From an uncultured Desulfatitalea sp. (lineage in GTDB: Bacteria; Desulfobacterota; Desulfobacteria; Desulfobacterales; Desulfosarcinaceae): a stretch of 64,000 nt of DNA. Position 1 is the first letter of the stretch; the number at the start of each line of letters is the position of its first letter. The notes below the pieces were generated by a model. The model worked only from the letters and a program-made list of their open reading frames with translations. It was not told where the DNA came from and made no database searches. Position numbers and translations under genes: made by a program. The stretch lies in NCBI GenBank assembly GCA_937868765.1, contig CALMNL010000004.1:1376749-1440748 (forward strand). The letters are read 5' to 3'. Of this stretch, positions 24,118 to 32,464 are shown in pieces.

Positions 24118-24651
24118 TCACCAGAACTCCGGATAGCGCCGGTTGGTCGCCATGTTGTTGACGACCAGGGCGATGATCAACAAGACGACCGCACCCAGGC
24201 CGGCGGGCATCAAGGCGTACAGATAACCCAGTCGATGCACGGTATCGCCGCCGATCACGGCGATAAGGGCCGTGGCGCCGCCCGGCGGGTGCAGGGTTCT
24301 GGTCAAGTGCATGAGGGCGATGGCCGTGGCCACCGCCGCGGCCGAGGCCAGCCAGGGTTGCGTCCCCAGAAACCGATAGGCTGCCACGCCGATCGCGGCC
24401 GAAAGCACATGCCCGCCGATCAGGTTGCGCGGTTGGGCCAGGGGGCTGCGGATAGCCCCGTATACCAGCACGGCCGAGGCGCCGAACGAGCCGATGATCA
24501 TCATCAGGCCGGTCTGGTCCAGGAGTTTGAAGTGGATCAGGCCCACCGCCGCGATGCCCAAAAAACTGCCGACCCAGGACCAGACGATTTCAGCGGCGCC
24601 CACACGGGGCGGGCTCTGGGTGTGTCCCTTCATCTTGTGGAAATAGTTCAT
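24118..24651 (-). CDS. HPP-family membrane protein
   Basis: A 177-residue protein with four or five transmembrane helices and the family signature HPPGGATAL (about 120). HPP proteins have been linked to nitrite transport in plastids and cyanobacteria; the substrate here is unknown. It lies 6 bp downstream of a CBS-pair gene. In other bacteria the HPP and CBS domains occur in one polypeptide, so this split pair likely forms one complex. Confidence 0.85.
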   Translation of the reverse strand: MNYFHKMKGHTQSPPRVGAAEIVWSWVGSFLGIAAVGLIHFKLLDQTGLMMIIGSFGASAVLVYGAIRSPLAQPRNLIGGHVLSAAIGVAAYRFLGTQPWLASAAAVATAIALMHLTRTLHPPGGATALIAVIGGDTVHRLGYLYALMPAGLGAVVLLIIALVVNNMATNRRYPEFW

Positions 24652-24657
24652 GAGAAG

Positions 24658-25263
24658 TTATCCTAGCATGCATAATGAGCTGACCAGGTCCGAACGGGTG
24701 ACGATGCCGATGGCTTTGCCCCGGGCGTCGACGATGGGCAGTCGGTTGATCTCTTTTTCCCCGAAAAGGGTTGCGATGGCGCCGACGGCGATGTCGGGAC
24801 CGGCGGTGACGGCCGGTGCGCTCATGATGTCGGCCGCCTTGCGGTTGATCATGGCGGTGGCCACGCACCCCTTATTCTTCAGGCACAATGCAACCACCTG
24901 CATGAAAGATCCGCTTTGGGCGGCGCCCATTTTACGCAGGAAATCCTTTTCGGAAATCACGCCCACGACGCGGCCCCGGGGATCGGTCACCGGCGCACCC
25001 GATATGCTTTTTTCAGCCAGCAGGGTGGCGGCGGCGATCAAGTCGTCATCGGTGGCGATGGTAAATACCTGCCGGGTCATGATGTCCCCGGCTTTCAGGG
25101 CGTTCATCATCCTCTCTTTGGCCAGGGCATAGGCCACGCGGTACACCTCCCGGAAATCGCCCGGCGTGATGTCGATGTAACCGCGCATCTTTTTCATGGC
25201 CGTCAGGACATCCTGGTCGGAAATGTCGACGGGGCCACACTCGCGAAGATCGGCTGAACTCAT
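24658..25263 (-). CDS. CBS-domain pair protein
   Basis: A 201-residue protein: a short N-terminal helical part, then CBS1 (about 60-115; AGDIMTRQVFTIATDDDL, GVISEKDFLRKMG) and CBS2 (about 140-200; ADIMSAPAVTAGPDIAVGA, GIVTRSDLVSSL). CBS pairs bind adenine nucleotides and gate partners. The stop is 6 bp before the HPP gene, so it probably regulates that protein according to energy state. It lies just after the DHOD-like operon on the same strand, with a 28-bp gap. Confidence 0.88.
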   Translation of the reverse strand: MSSADLRECGPVDISDQDVLTAMKKMRGYIDITPGDFREVYRVAYALAKERMMNALKAGDIMTRQVFTIATDDDLIAAATLLAEKSISGAPVTDPRGRVVGVISEKDFLRKMGAAQSGSFMQVVALCLKNKGCVATAMINRKAADIMSAPAVTAGPDIAVGAIATLFGEKEINRLPIVDARGKAIGIVTRSDLVSSLCMLG

Positions 25264-25291
25264 GAGAAAATTTCCCTGTGTTGTTGGTTCG

Positions 25292-26317
25292 TCAAAGCGT
25301 CACATTCTTCTTGTTCCCGAAGTAGCGCATGAACTGCACCCGTTCGTAGACGGCCGGATCGGTACTCTGCGCCTGGCTCAGCTTGCCTTTGAAGTCTGCG
25401 AGGGCGCGATATTTCTTGCCCGCCATCCAACGCTCCAGGCCGGCGAGCAGCTCCTGGATATACTTCGGCCCGTTCTTGTAGAGGCAGGACACCACCTGGA
25501 CGGCATTGGCCCCGGCCAGGAGCTGCTTGATCACCGCCGCCGCATCGTGGACACCGGTGGAGGCCGCCAGATCGCATTCCGCTTTGTTGGCCATCACCGC
25601 GATCCACCGCAACGACAGCGCCAGGTCTCCGGGCGAGCTGAAGACGAAGGATGGTTTCACTTCCAGTTTGTCGATGTCGAAATCGGGGCTGAAAAAGCGG
25701 TTGAACAGCACCAGGCTCTTGATGCCGGTTTGCGACAGGCGCTGGAGCATGGGGCCCAGATCGGTGAAGTAGGGACTGATCTTCAGGGCCACGGGAATCC
25801 GAACGGCCTTGGTCACTTTTTCGGCGATCTCGAAATAGAGCGATTCTTTTTCTTCCCGCGAGTGCTTGAAGTCCGAGGGGGGAAAGAACATGTTGAGTTC
25901 CAGGCCGTCGGCGCCGGCCCGTTCCAGGTTCACGGCATACGAAAGCCATTCCAACGAATAGAAGAAGCAGTTGATGCTGGCCATCACCGGTATATCCACG
26001 GCCGCCTTGCATCCCTGAAGAAGGTCGATGTACTTCTTCAAATTCTGTTCGCGAATCACATAATCATAATATTCGATGGGGCTGCGCTGTGCGTTGTAAT
26101 CGAAGTATTGAGGGTCTCCGTATTGCGCCTTGGCTTCCTTGATGAAATCGGCATATTCGTTCATCACCTCCTCTTCGAAGATCGACTTGAGGACCACGGC
26201 CCCGGCGCCGTTTTCCGCCAGAGACTTGACTTGCGCCACCGAGCCGGTCAGGCCGGAGCTGCCGGCGATGATGGGGTTCTTCAACCTAAGGCCCATGTAG
26301 GTGGTGGACAGGTTCAT
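25292..26317 (-). CDS. Dihydroorotate-dehydrogenase-like flavoprotein
   Basis: A 341-residue TIM-barrel FMN protein: MNLSTTYMGLRLKNPIIAGSSGLTG, VMASINCFF, GADGLELNMFFPP, and the FMN phosphate site STGVHDAAAVIKQLLAGANAVQVVS. It starts at ATG 26317 after AAGGAGGTACCG. It is related to class 1 DHODs, but the NxS(C)PN substrate loop is altered (LELNMFFPP), so orotate synthesis is not assured. Such proteins are common in anaerobes next to pyruvate:ferredoxin oxidoreductase or other genes; here it lies 58 bp after a MetE-like gene. Confidence 0.85.
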   Translation of the reverse strand: MNLSTTYMGLRLKNPIIAGSSGLTGSVAQVKSLAENGAGAVVLKSIFEEEVMNEYADFIKEAKAQYGDPQYFDYNAQRSPIEYYDYVIREQNLKKYIDLLQGCKAAVDIPVMASINCFFYSLEWLSYAVNLERAGADGLELNMFFPPSDFKHSREEKESLYFEIAEKVTKAVRIPVALKISPYFTDLGPMLQRLSQTGIKSLVLFNRFFSPDFDIDKLEVKPSFVFSSPGDLALSLRWIAVMANKAECDLAASTGVHDAAAVIKQLLAGANAVQVVSCLYKNGPKYIQELLAGLERWMAGKKYRALADFKGKLSQAQSTDPAVYERVQFMRYFGNKKNVTL

Positions 26318-26375
26318 CGGTACCTCCTTTCTGCTGTTAGCGGCGGCTGGCCCAATGCTTTGCGCAGTGGGCGCC

Positions 26376-27407
26376 TCATGGCCGATATTTTTCCCGCAGG
26401 GCGGCGGCCATCTGGTTGACGGCCGCAAAAGCGCGCTCGACGGTGCGTTCCTTGTCCGGATTGACCAGACAGCAGGTGGCCGGCGAGAGCATGGCCCGTG
26501 AGATGAGCAGCTCGCGGTCGATGCCCTTGGCGGCCAGGGTGTTCCAGACGGTTTCCAGGCGCTGCAGCAACGTGGGGATCTCTTCCTTGGCAAAGGCCTC
26601 GAAGCCGGTGGGCACGATGCCCCAGACGATCACGCCGCCCCGGTCGAGGAATTTGGCGATGGATTTGGCGTAGGAGGCGAATACCTCGGCGTTGGTGTAG
26701 ACATCCAGGGAGAGCACCTCCAAGTCCAGGTTGAGCAGAAAATCCCAGTCCGGGTTGCCGCACAGGTGGATGCCCCGGGGGCGGTCCACCTGGGAGAAGA
26801 ACTGGTCCAAATCGCCCTTGGCCTTGAGATCGCCGTAGCCGGCCATGGCCGAAAAAAGAAATTGAAGCCCTGGTTCGTCCACGAACATGAAGGCGTTGGG
26901 GTTCAATTGTTTCAGGCGCGAGAGCTGCGTGTTCAGCCGCTTGGCCATGAAATCGAGCATGAAGGGTCGCACGGTGTCGTCGAAGAGAATCGGCCGTTCG
27001 TCCTGGTCCAGGATGTTGAAGCCGAAGCTGATGGGGCCTTCGAGCTGGCCCCGGATGGCAGGCCGGGCGGCCAGGTCCGGGGTCTTCAGGAAGCGGTGGT
27101 AGACCGCCGAGTAGGTCTCGCTCACATCGAAGAAGTCGGGATCGTCGAAACGGGCCAGGGCCGCTTCCAGCTCTTCGGCGAATTTGTCCACCGAAAAGCG
27201 CAGGGTGCGCTTTTCCAGGTCCAGCACGATGCCGGGAAAGTGCTCGGCGGCCTGGACGTACATGTCCTCGTAGTAGCTGGCATTGGGCAGTTGGGGCCAG
27301 AAGGGCACATCCAGGGAGAGGGCCATTTGCAGGGCCCGGTCCACGTCGATGTGGGGCATCACCGCCATGGCGGTGGTGAGCAGGTTGCCGGGAATGGGAT
27401 TGTCCAT
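26376..27407 (-). CDS. UROD/MetE-superfamily protein (methionine synthase-like)
   Basis: A 343-residue TIM-barrel protein starting MDNPIPGNLLTTAMAVMPHIDVDRAL after AGGAGGACGCATTC. The zinc-type motif HLCGNPDWDF (about 215) and a late Cys pair in SPATCCLVNPDKE (about 315) match the layout of cobalamin-independent methionine synthase C-terminal domains and corrinoid methyltransferases. The protein is short, with no N-terminal folate domain, so a methyl-corrinoid protein or another methyl donor is a possible partner. Substrate unknown. It is first in an apparent operon with the DHOD-like gene. Confidence 0.75.
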   Translation of the reverse strand: MDNPIPGNLLTTAMAVMPHIDVDRALQMALSLDVPFWPQLPNASYYEDMYVQAAEHFPGIVLDLEKRTLRFSVDKFAEELEAALARFDDPDFFDVSETYSAVYHRFLKTPDLAARPAIRGQLEGPISFGFNILDQDERPILFDDTVRPFMLDFMAKRLNTQLSRLKQLNPNAFMFVDEPGLQFLFSAMAGYGDLKAKGDLDQFFSQVDRPRGIHLCGNPDWDFLLNLDLEVLSLDVYTNAEVFASYAKSIAKFLDRGGVIVWGIVPTGFEAFAKEEIPTLLQRLETVWNTLAAKGIDRELLISRAMLSPATCCLVNPDKERTVERAFAAVNQMAAALREKYRP

Positions 27408-27470
27408 GAATGCGTCCTCCTGGGCGTTGGGACTTCCGCCGTTCGTTGCGTGACGGCTCACCGGTGCGCT

Positions 27471-27704
27471 GACAGGCCGTTGAAAACAAAGAATCGAATC
27501 AGGCCGTCAGGCAAGTCGCGCGGTTTTTCAACCGCCTGCTCAATCGGTCGTCATGATGGGATCATATCCGATAATTTGCGAAATACCTTGCGTTAAGTCA
27601 ATTCAGCAAAATTTTTTAAAAGCCAAACCGCCTGTTGGCGATAAGGCCATTTTCCGCTTGTCGGCAAGTCGCGGAGTTGTGCCCCTTGACAGGCTGTTGA
27701 AAAC
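27471..27704 (+). repeat. Direct repeat pair GACAGGCYGTTGAAAAC in a 600-bp gene-free stretch
   Basis: The 17-mer GACAGGCCGTTGAAAAC (27471-27487) recurs with one change at 27688-27704. Between them is a small hairpin GCGGTT-tttc-AACCGC. The stretch 27408-28009 holds no supported gene. The pair may be a remnant of a mobile element end; no transposase fragment is seen. Confidence 0.35.
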
Positions 27705-28009
27705 GCCGCGCGTCGCTCCGGCAATCTCTCACCCAGCATTTTGACCGCGCCGCATGGGTTCGCAGCCCATGCCTGCGGCAGGTTTGGGCCATGGATCGAT
27801 TCAGGGGGCGCACATTTCAAATGCCGAAGCAACGTAGTGGTGGTATGAGCACGCAGGCGGCTGTGATTTGAGCAAGGCAACGGGAGGGTGGCGTTGTTGC
27901 CCTAAACAAAGGGATAGAAACGGAGCCGGCGCCGTCGCTGCGCTGGCGCGTGGACAGTTCCCCGCAATTAGGGCAAGAACTGACGAAAACAAGAGCGCCA
28001 TAGGAGGTT

Positions 28010-28837
28010 ATGTTGTTTCATTGGCTTACCGAACGTCGTCGACAGAGGCTTACCGAGTTGGCTTTCCCTCCCGTGTGGGAGGATATTATCCGCCGTAATG
28101 TCGCCCACTATTGCATGTTGGCGGATGCCGAGCGCGCTCATCTGCGTGCCTTGATCCAGGTCTTTATCGCCGAGAAAAATTGGGAAGGCGCCGGCGGACT
28201 CGAACTTACCGATGAGATCCGCGTCACGATCTCCGCCCAGGCCTGTCTGCTTCTTCTGGGGCTGCCCCATAACTACTACCGAAATGTCGAATCCATCATC
28301 GTTTATCCTTCTACGGTTATTCCGCCGCAACGCAAGCCGGGTTTCTTCGAAAACACATCCGCACCCCTGGAGGTCGCGCAACCCATTATCGGGCAGGCGT
28401 TCCAGCAGGGACCGGTCATCATTATTTGGGATGCCGCCCTGCGCGGCGGCCGCCATCCAGAGCTCGGCCACAATGTTATTTACCACGAATTCGCCCATAA
28501 GCTGGATATGCTCGACGGCCTGGCCAACGGCACGCCGCCGTTGCGCGACAAAACCGAGTATCAGGAATGGGTCCGGATATGCTCGCGTGAATACCTGCGA
28601 CTCAAACACGACATCGAAAAGGGCAGGAAATCTTTCTTGAATGCCTACGGAGCGACCAGCGAAGCGGAATTTTTTGCCGTCGCCACAGAGCAATTCTTCG
28701 ATCAGCCGCGGTGGATGATTGAGCAGGCACCGGATCTGTATCGTGTTTTGCAGGAGTATTACCGTCAAAATCCCGCTGGACGCGTGTCTCGGTCTGAATG
28801 CGCAGGGAAAAGTCATAATCAAGGCGAAGCGTCGTAA
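28010..28837 (+). CDS. mtfA: MtfA-type zinc metallopeptidase
   Basis: A 275-residue protein of the MtfA (Mlc titration factor A) family. The HEFAHKLDMLDG motif (about 162) gives HExxH, and ATSEAEFFAVATEQFF supplies the distal Glu, so it is a gluzincin-type Zn peptidase. In enterobacteria MtfA binds the regulator Mlc; no Mlc is in this window. A GGAGG stands only two bases before ATG 28010, so translation may start at the TTG of the next codon. The C-terminal tail overlaps an alternative frame of the next gene region. Confidence 0.87.
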   Translation: MLFHWLTERRRQRLTELAFPPVWEDIIRRNVAHYCMLADAERAHLRALIQVFIAEKNWEGAGGLELTDEIRVTISAQACLLLLGLPHNYYRNVESIIVYPSTVIPPQRKPGFFENTSAPLEVAQPIIGQAFQQGPVIIIWDAALRGGRHPELGHNVIYHEFAHKLDMLDGLANGTPPLRDKTEYQEWVRICSREYLRLKHDIEKGRKSFLNAYGATSEAEFFAVATEQFFDQPRWMIEQAPDLYRVLQEYYRQNPAGRVSRSECAGKSHNQGEAS

Positions 28838-29045
28838 GTTTACGCTGTTCTCAAACAGGCGCTGTCGGAAAAAGGCATCTTTATCGATAGGCGCGGCCTT
28901 GAAAAACCGTCTTGCCCTAATCCGCAAGGCTATGGCAGAAAACCCAAATCCCATGGTCATGGCACAGTCGGACACCGACAGGCCTTGGCCGCAATGGGTA
29001 CCGAAGAACTTGTATGCGAAAAGAAGATGGAGCGACCCTTTGCCC

Positions 29046-30026
29046 ATGTTGAACCATTTTGATCCGCCGGCCTTGCTCAGAAACCCGCATGTGCAGTCGG
29101 TACTGGCAGGGTTGAAACTGCGCCGTCCCCTGGTCGCCCAGCGGGCCAAAAACATGCTGGCCCATTCCAGACCCGTGATCCTCGACTGCCCGGACGGTGT
29201 CCGCCTGAAAGGGTGGTATTCAAAGCGCCAAGCGACCAAGGGCCGTCTGGCCATCCTCATCCACGGATGGGAAGGCAGCGCCGATTCCCTCTATCTCATG
29301 TCTGCGGCCGGTTATTTGTACGAACTTGGTTTCGACGTCTTTCGTTTGAATCTGAGGGACCATGGCGATACCCACCATCTGAATCGAGGGTTGTTCCATA
29401 GCTGCCGGATCGACGAAGTCGTTGCCGCGGTGAAGCAAATACAGGAAATTTATCCCCATGACCGCATGTTTCTGGGCGGGTTCTCCCTGGGCGGCAACTT
29501 CTGCATACGGGTGGCCGTGCGGGCACCGCAAAGCGGCATCCGTCTGCACCGGGTCGTAGCGGTCAGTCCGGTGATCGATCCTGCCAAGGCCACTGTGGCG
29601 ATCGAAAGCGGTTGGTCGCTTTACCACCGCTATTTTATGAAAAAATGGCGGCGCTCCCTGGCGCGCAAGCGGCTTCTCTTTCCGGACATGGCAGCTCTCG
29701 GAGCCCTGGGCCGATACGGGACGCTGACCGCGATGACCGATTTCCTGACCGCCCGGTTCACCGATTTTCCCGACTTGGCCGCTTATTTCAGGGGCTATAC
29801 CATCACCCGGGAATTGCTGAAGCAGCTGGCGGTGCCGGTTCACATCATCGCCAGCCAGGACGACCCCGTGATCCCGGCCGAAGATTTGAATACGTTGGGG
29901 CGGACCGAATTCCTCACGATAGAAAGCCTCAATTACGGCGGCCATTGCGGCTTCCTCAAAAACTGGCGGTTTCAGAGCTGGGCGGACGAGCGCATCGCCG
30001 AACTGTTTTTACAGGATTTACAGTAG
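29046..30026 (+). CDS. YheT-family alpha/beta hydrolase
   Basis: A 326-residue hydrolase from ATG 29046 (MLNHFDPPALLRNPHVQSVL), a start typical of the YheT/EMB8 family. Catalytic elements: oxyanion region ILIHGWEGSADS, nucleophile GGFSLGGNF, Asp in ASQDDPVIP and His in NYGGHCGF. The open frame goes back to 28719, overlapping the previous gene, but that part has no family similarity I can see. Probably an esterase or lipase; substrate unknown. Confidence 0.8.
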   Translation: MLNHFDPPALLRNPHVQSVLAGLKLRRPLVAQRAKNMLAHSRPVILDCPDGVRLKGWYSKRQATKGRLAILIHGWEGSADSLYLMSAAGYLYELGFDVFRLNLRDHGDTHHLNRGLFHSCRIDEVVAAVKQIQEIYPHDRMFLGGFSLGGNFCIRVAVRAPQSGIRLHRVVAVSPVIDPAKATVAIESGWSLYHRYFMKKWRRSLARKRLLFPDMAALGALGRYGTLTAMTDFLTARFTDFPDLAAYFRGYTITRELLKQLAVPVHIIASQDDPVIPAEDLNTLGRTEFLTIESLNYGGHCGFLKNWRFQSWADERIAELFLQDLQ

Positions 30027-30079
30027 ATCGCCCGGCCCGTCGGCTGTCGCAACGACCTTTTCATTCGAGGAGAGGAACG

Positions 30080-30742
30080 ATGCAGATCACCCAAAATCTC
30101 TGGCAGGTGGCCGGTCCCGAGCTGACCTCGCCCGAGGATGCCGCCGCATACCTGGTGCGCCTGGGGCCGGCCGCGGCCCTCATCGACGCCGGCTGCGGCG
30201 AAGCCATCCGTGACCTGCTCGCCAACATCGGCCGGGCCCTGCCGCCGGAGGTGCCGGTCACCCACCTGCTGCTCACCCACTGCCATTTCGACCACAGCGG
30301 CGGCGCCGAAGCTGTGCGCGGCCACCTGGGCTGCCGGATCGTCGCCCACCAGCTGGATGCCGCCTTCCTCGAAGCCGGCGACAGCGCGGCCACCGCGGCC
30401 TCCTGGTACGGCCGGCGCATGACGCCGCTGCGCATCGACCTCAAAATCGAAGGTCCCCAGCAAGCTATTCCCGTGGGCCACGGAGAGATCCAGGCCTACC
30501 ACTGCCCGGGCCACTCGCCCGGATCGCTGGTCTTCACGGTCGACATCGATGGCCAGAAAATCCTTTTCGGTCAGGACATCCACGGCCCCCTGCACCCCAG
30601 CCTGCGCTCCAACCGTACCGACTATTTGCGCTCGCTGTAGTTGATCCTGGACCTCGATGCCGACATCCTGTGCGAAGGACACTTCGGGATCTACCATGGC
30701 CGGGAGGAGGTGCGGGATTTCATCAGGTCCTACATGCCGTAG
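30080..30742 (+). pseudogene. MBL-fold metallo-hydrolase interrupted by in-frame amber codon
   Basis: From ATG 30080 (MQITQNLWQVAGPE, ribosome site GAGGAG) the frame has 186 residues up to TAG at 30638-30640, then continues in frame for 33 residues to TAG 30740-30742. The 3' part (LILDLDADILCEGHFGIYHG) is the normal family C terminus and holds the last metal ligand in EGHFG. The upstream part has HCHFDHSGG and GQDIHGP. A protein stopping at the first TAG would lack that ligand. It may be a recent nonsense mutation or a read-through gene; TAG is a normal stop elsewhere in the window. Confidence 0.75.
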
Positions 30743-30874
30743 CGATCTCAACAGATACCGCCGATCGCATTCAATGCAGAACAAACTAATTTGGTCATCC
30801 CGGTAGACAGGAGGGCAGGCAAAGCCCCAAGCCATGGAAAAAGAATGCATCGCCGAATGACGCCGGGCTGGCGT

Positions 30875-31171
30875 CTAACACGGCTCCGAAGCCGGTGAGC
30901 AGAGCACGAAACCTACCCCATACCAGGAGTCCCTGTAGTCGATGAAAGTTTGATCGAACAAATATTTGTCGCGCCTGTCGTAAACGAAGTCGATGCCCTC
31001 AACGTACACGGTCTCGTCATCCGCTTCCCTTGATTCATCCAGAACCATGCCCAACCGGGGGCCGACTCAGCCAAAGCCCTGTTGGATCAACCGGACAGTT
31101 TTAGCAGAGAAATTTTTCAGTACCTTGCGCAGTTCCGTTTTCGCTGTGTCCGTTATGGTCAGTTCAATCAT
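30875..31171 (-). CDS. HesB/IscA-like protein with in-frame UGA, probable selenoprotein
   Basis: ATG 31171 (ribosome site AAGGAG, 8 bp away) opens a 98-residue HesB-like protein interrupted only by TGA at 31069-31067 (codon 35). The context is LIQQGFG-U-VGPRLGMVLDE; in Cys homologues the same position is Cys in GFGCGGP. The frame resumes perfectly: VYVEGIDFVYDRRDKYLFD, FIDYRDSWYGVGF and two late Cys, ending at TAG 30877-30875. HesB-like selenoproteins are known in deltaproteobacteria. The role is uncertain; the A-type scaffold Cys pattern is incomplete. A possible stem-loop (GCCC-CCGGTT-GGGC) lies right after the UGA but is not a convincing SECIS by eye. Confidence 0.75.
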
Positions 31172-31331
31172 CGCGGGGCTCCTTGGGGGTGTGCGTGTCC
31201 AAACCGATGGTCAACCGTGCCGAGCGCCTAATTTGTATCCGAAATTTAAAATTTCAATTGTTTTTGATATAGTGACCCAACAGGGACGTTCCCGGGCAGC
31301 CATGTCATGGTAGTTCAAGGGAAGTCGCCGG

Positions 31332-31802
31332 ATGGCCATTCAATTGAAATGGACGATGGTGTTCGTTGCACTCTGGGTGATCGGTTGCGCCCATGGTCCG
31401 CGTTCGTTCGTCCCGATCGGTGGTGCACCCAGCGACGCCCCTTCCCAGGTGGCGCAAATCGTCGAAGACGAGGATTATCCCGCCCTGCTGCGTGGCCTGG
31501 ACGGCGAGATGCTCCACTCCATGCGCGTACCCAGCGATATCTGGAAATATGCCTATTTGCTGCAGCCCGGGCCCCATCTCCTCTGGGTCATGAACATGCC
31601 ATACGGGCACCCCCTGATTCCCCAGAGAATTCGTTGTTATGTGATACGGGCGGAACTCGAACCAGGCGTGTGCTATCGGCTCGTGGAGGACCCCAGGGCG
31701 CAAAGGGCGCTGCTGTTGAAGGAGGGAACGCAGGAAACGGTGGCCTCGGGTCCGATGGTGGACCACCCCTGGGTATTCTTGCGAGGGTGCCGGTGGCAGT
31801 GA
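31332..31802 (+). CDS. Hypothetical lipoprotein
   Basis: A 156-residue protein with a lipoprotein signal peptide MAIQLKWTMVFVALWVIGC (lipobox Cys at residue 19). The mature part has no family I recognise; a conserved-looking VPSDIWKYAYLLQPGPHLLWV and CYVIRAELEPGVCYRLV suggest a small beta-sandwich. It diverges from the HesB-like gene and is followed by the HD gene 59 bp downstream. Confidence 0.65.
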   Translation: MAIQLKWTMVFVALWVIGCAHGPRSFVPIGGAPSDAPSQVAQIVEDEDYPALLRGLDGEMLHSMRVPSDIWKYAYLLQPGPHLLWVMNMPYGHPLIPQRIRCYVIRAELEPGVCYRLVEDPRAQRALLLKEGTQETVASGPMVDHPWVFLRGCRWQ

Positions 31803-31861
31803 TGCAGGGGGCAGACGCTTGCGACGCAACGACGAAGATGGGCCATCTTGAAAGGACAAAC

Positions 31862-32431
31862 ATGGAAAAACCCCACCCCACCCGGGAAGAAGCCTTGGCG
31901 CTGCTGAAGGAGTTCAACGAAAGCCAGTCTCTGATCAATCACGCCCTGGCCGTGGAGGCCGTCATGCGTCACCTGGCCCGCAAGCACGGCGAAGATGAAG
32001 AAGCATGGGGAATCGTCGGCCTGGTACACGACCTGGACTACGAGCGATACCCGGAGGAACACTGCCGCAAGACCGAACAGATCCTGCGGGAGCGCGGTTG
32101 GCCGGAAGCGTATATCCGGGCCGTCGTCTCCCATGGGTGGGGCCTTTGCACGGAAGTGGAACCGCGATCCCTTCTGGAAAAGAGCCTCTATGCCGTCGAC
32201 GAATTGACCGGCCTGGTCACGGCCTGCGTGCTGGTGCGGCCCTCGAAGAGCATTGCGGAGCTGACGGTGAAATCGGTTCTCAAGAAGTGGAAGCAGAAAA
32301 CCTTCGCCGCCGGCGCCAATCGGGAAGTGATCGAGAAGGGCGCCGGAATGCTGGGCACCGAGTTGTCCGACCTTATAGCGGAAGTCATCGCCGGCATGAG
32401 CGAAGCGGCCCCGCGGATCGGCCTGGGGTAG
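31862..32431 (+). CDS. HD-domain protein (HDIG-type)
   Basis: A 189-residue soluble protein starting MEKPHPTREEALALLKEF. Metal-binding motifs: H in INHALAVEAVM (about 27), HDLDYERYP (about 60), and H in VVSHGWG (about 90). It resembles the small HD-superfamily hydrolases common in Clostridia and Desulfobacterota. Likely a phosphohydrolase on nucleotides; specificity unknown. ATG 31862 has AAAGGAC upstream; a longer open frame overlapping the lipoprotein gene is rejected. Confidence 0.82.
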   Translation: MEKPHPTREEALALLKEFNESQSLINHALAVEAVMRHLARKHGEDEEAWGIVGLVHDLDYERYPEEHCRKTEQILRERGWPEAYIRAVVSHGWGLCTEVEPRSLLEKSLYAVDELTGLVTACVLVRPSKSIAELTVKSVLKKWKQKTFAAGANREVIEKGAGMLGTELSDLIAEVIAGMSEAAPRIGLG

Positions 32432-32464
32432 AACGGGAAAATGGCCGCCCGTTCGATTTGCGCA

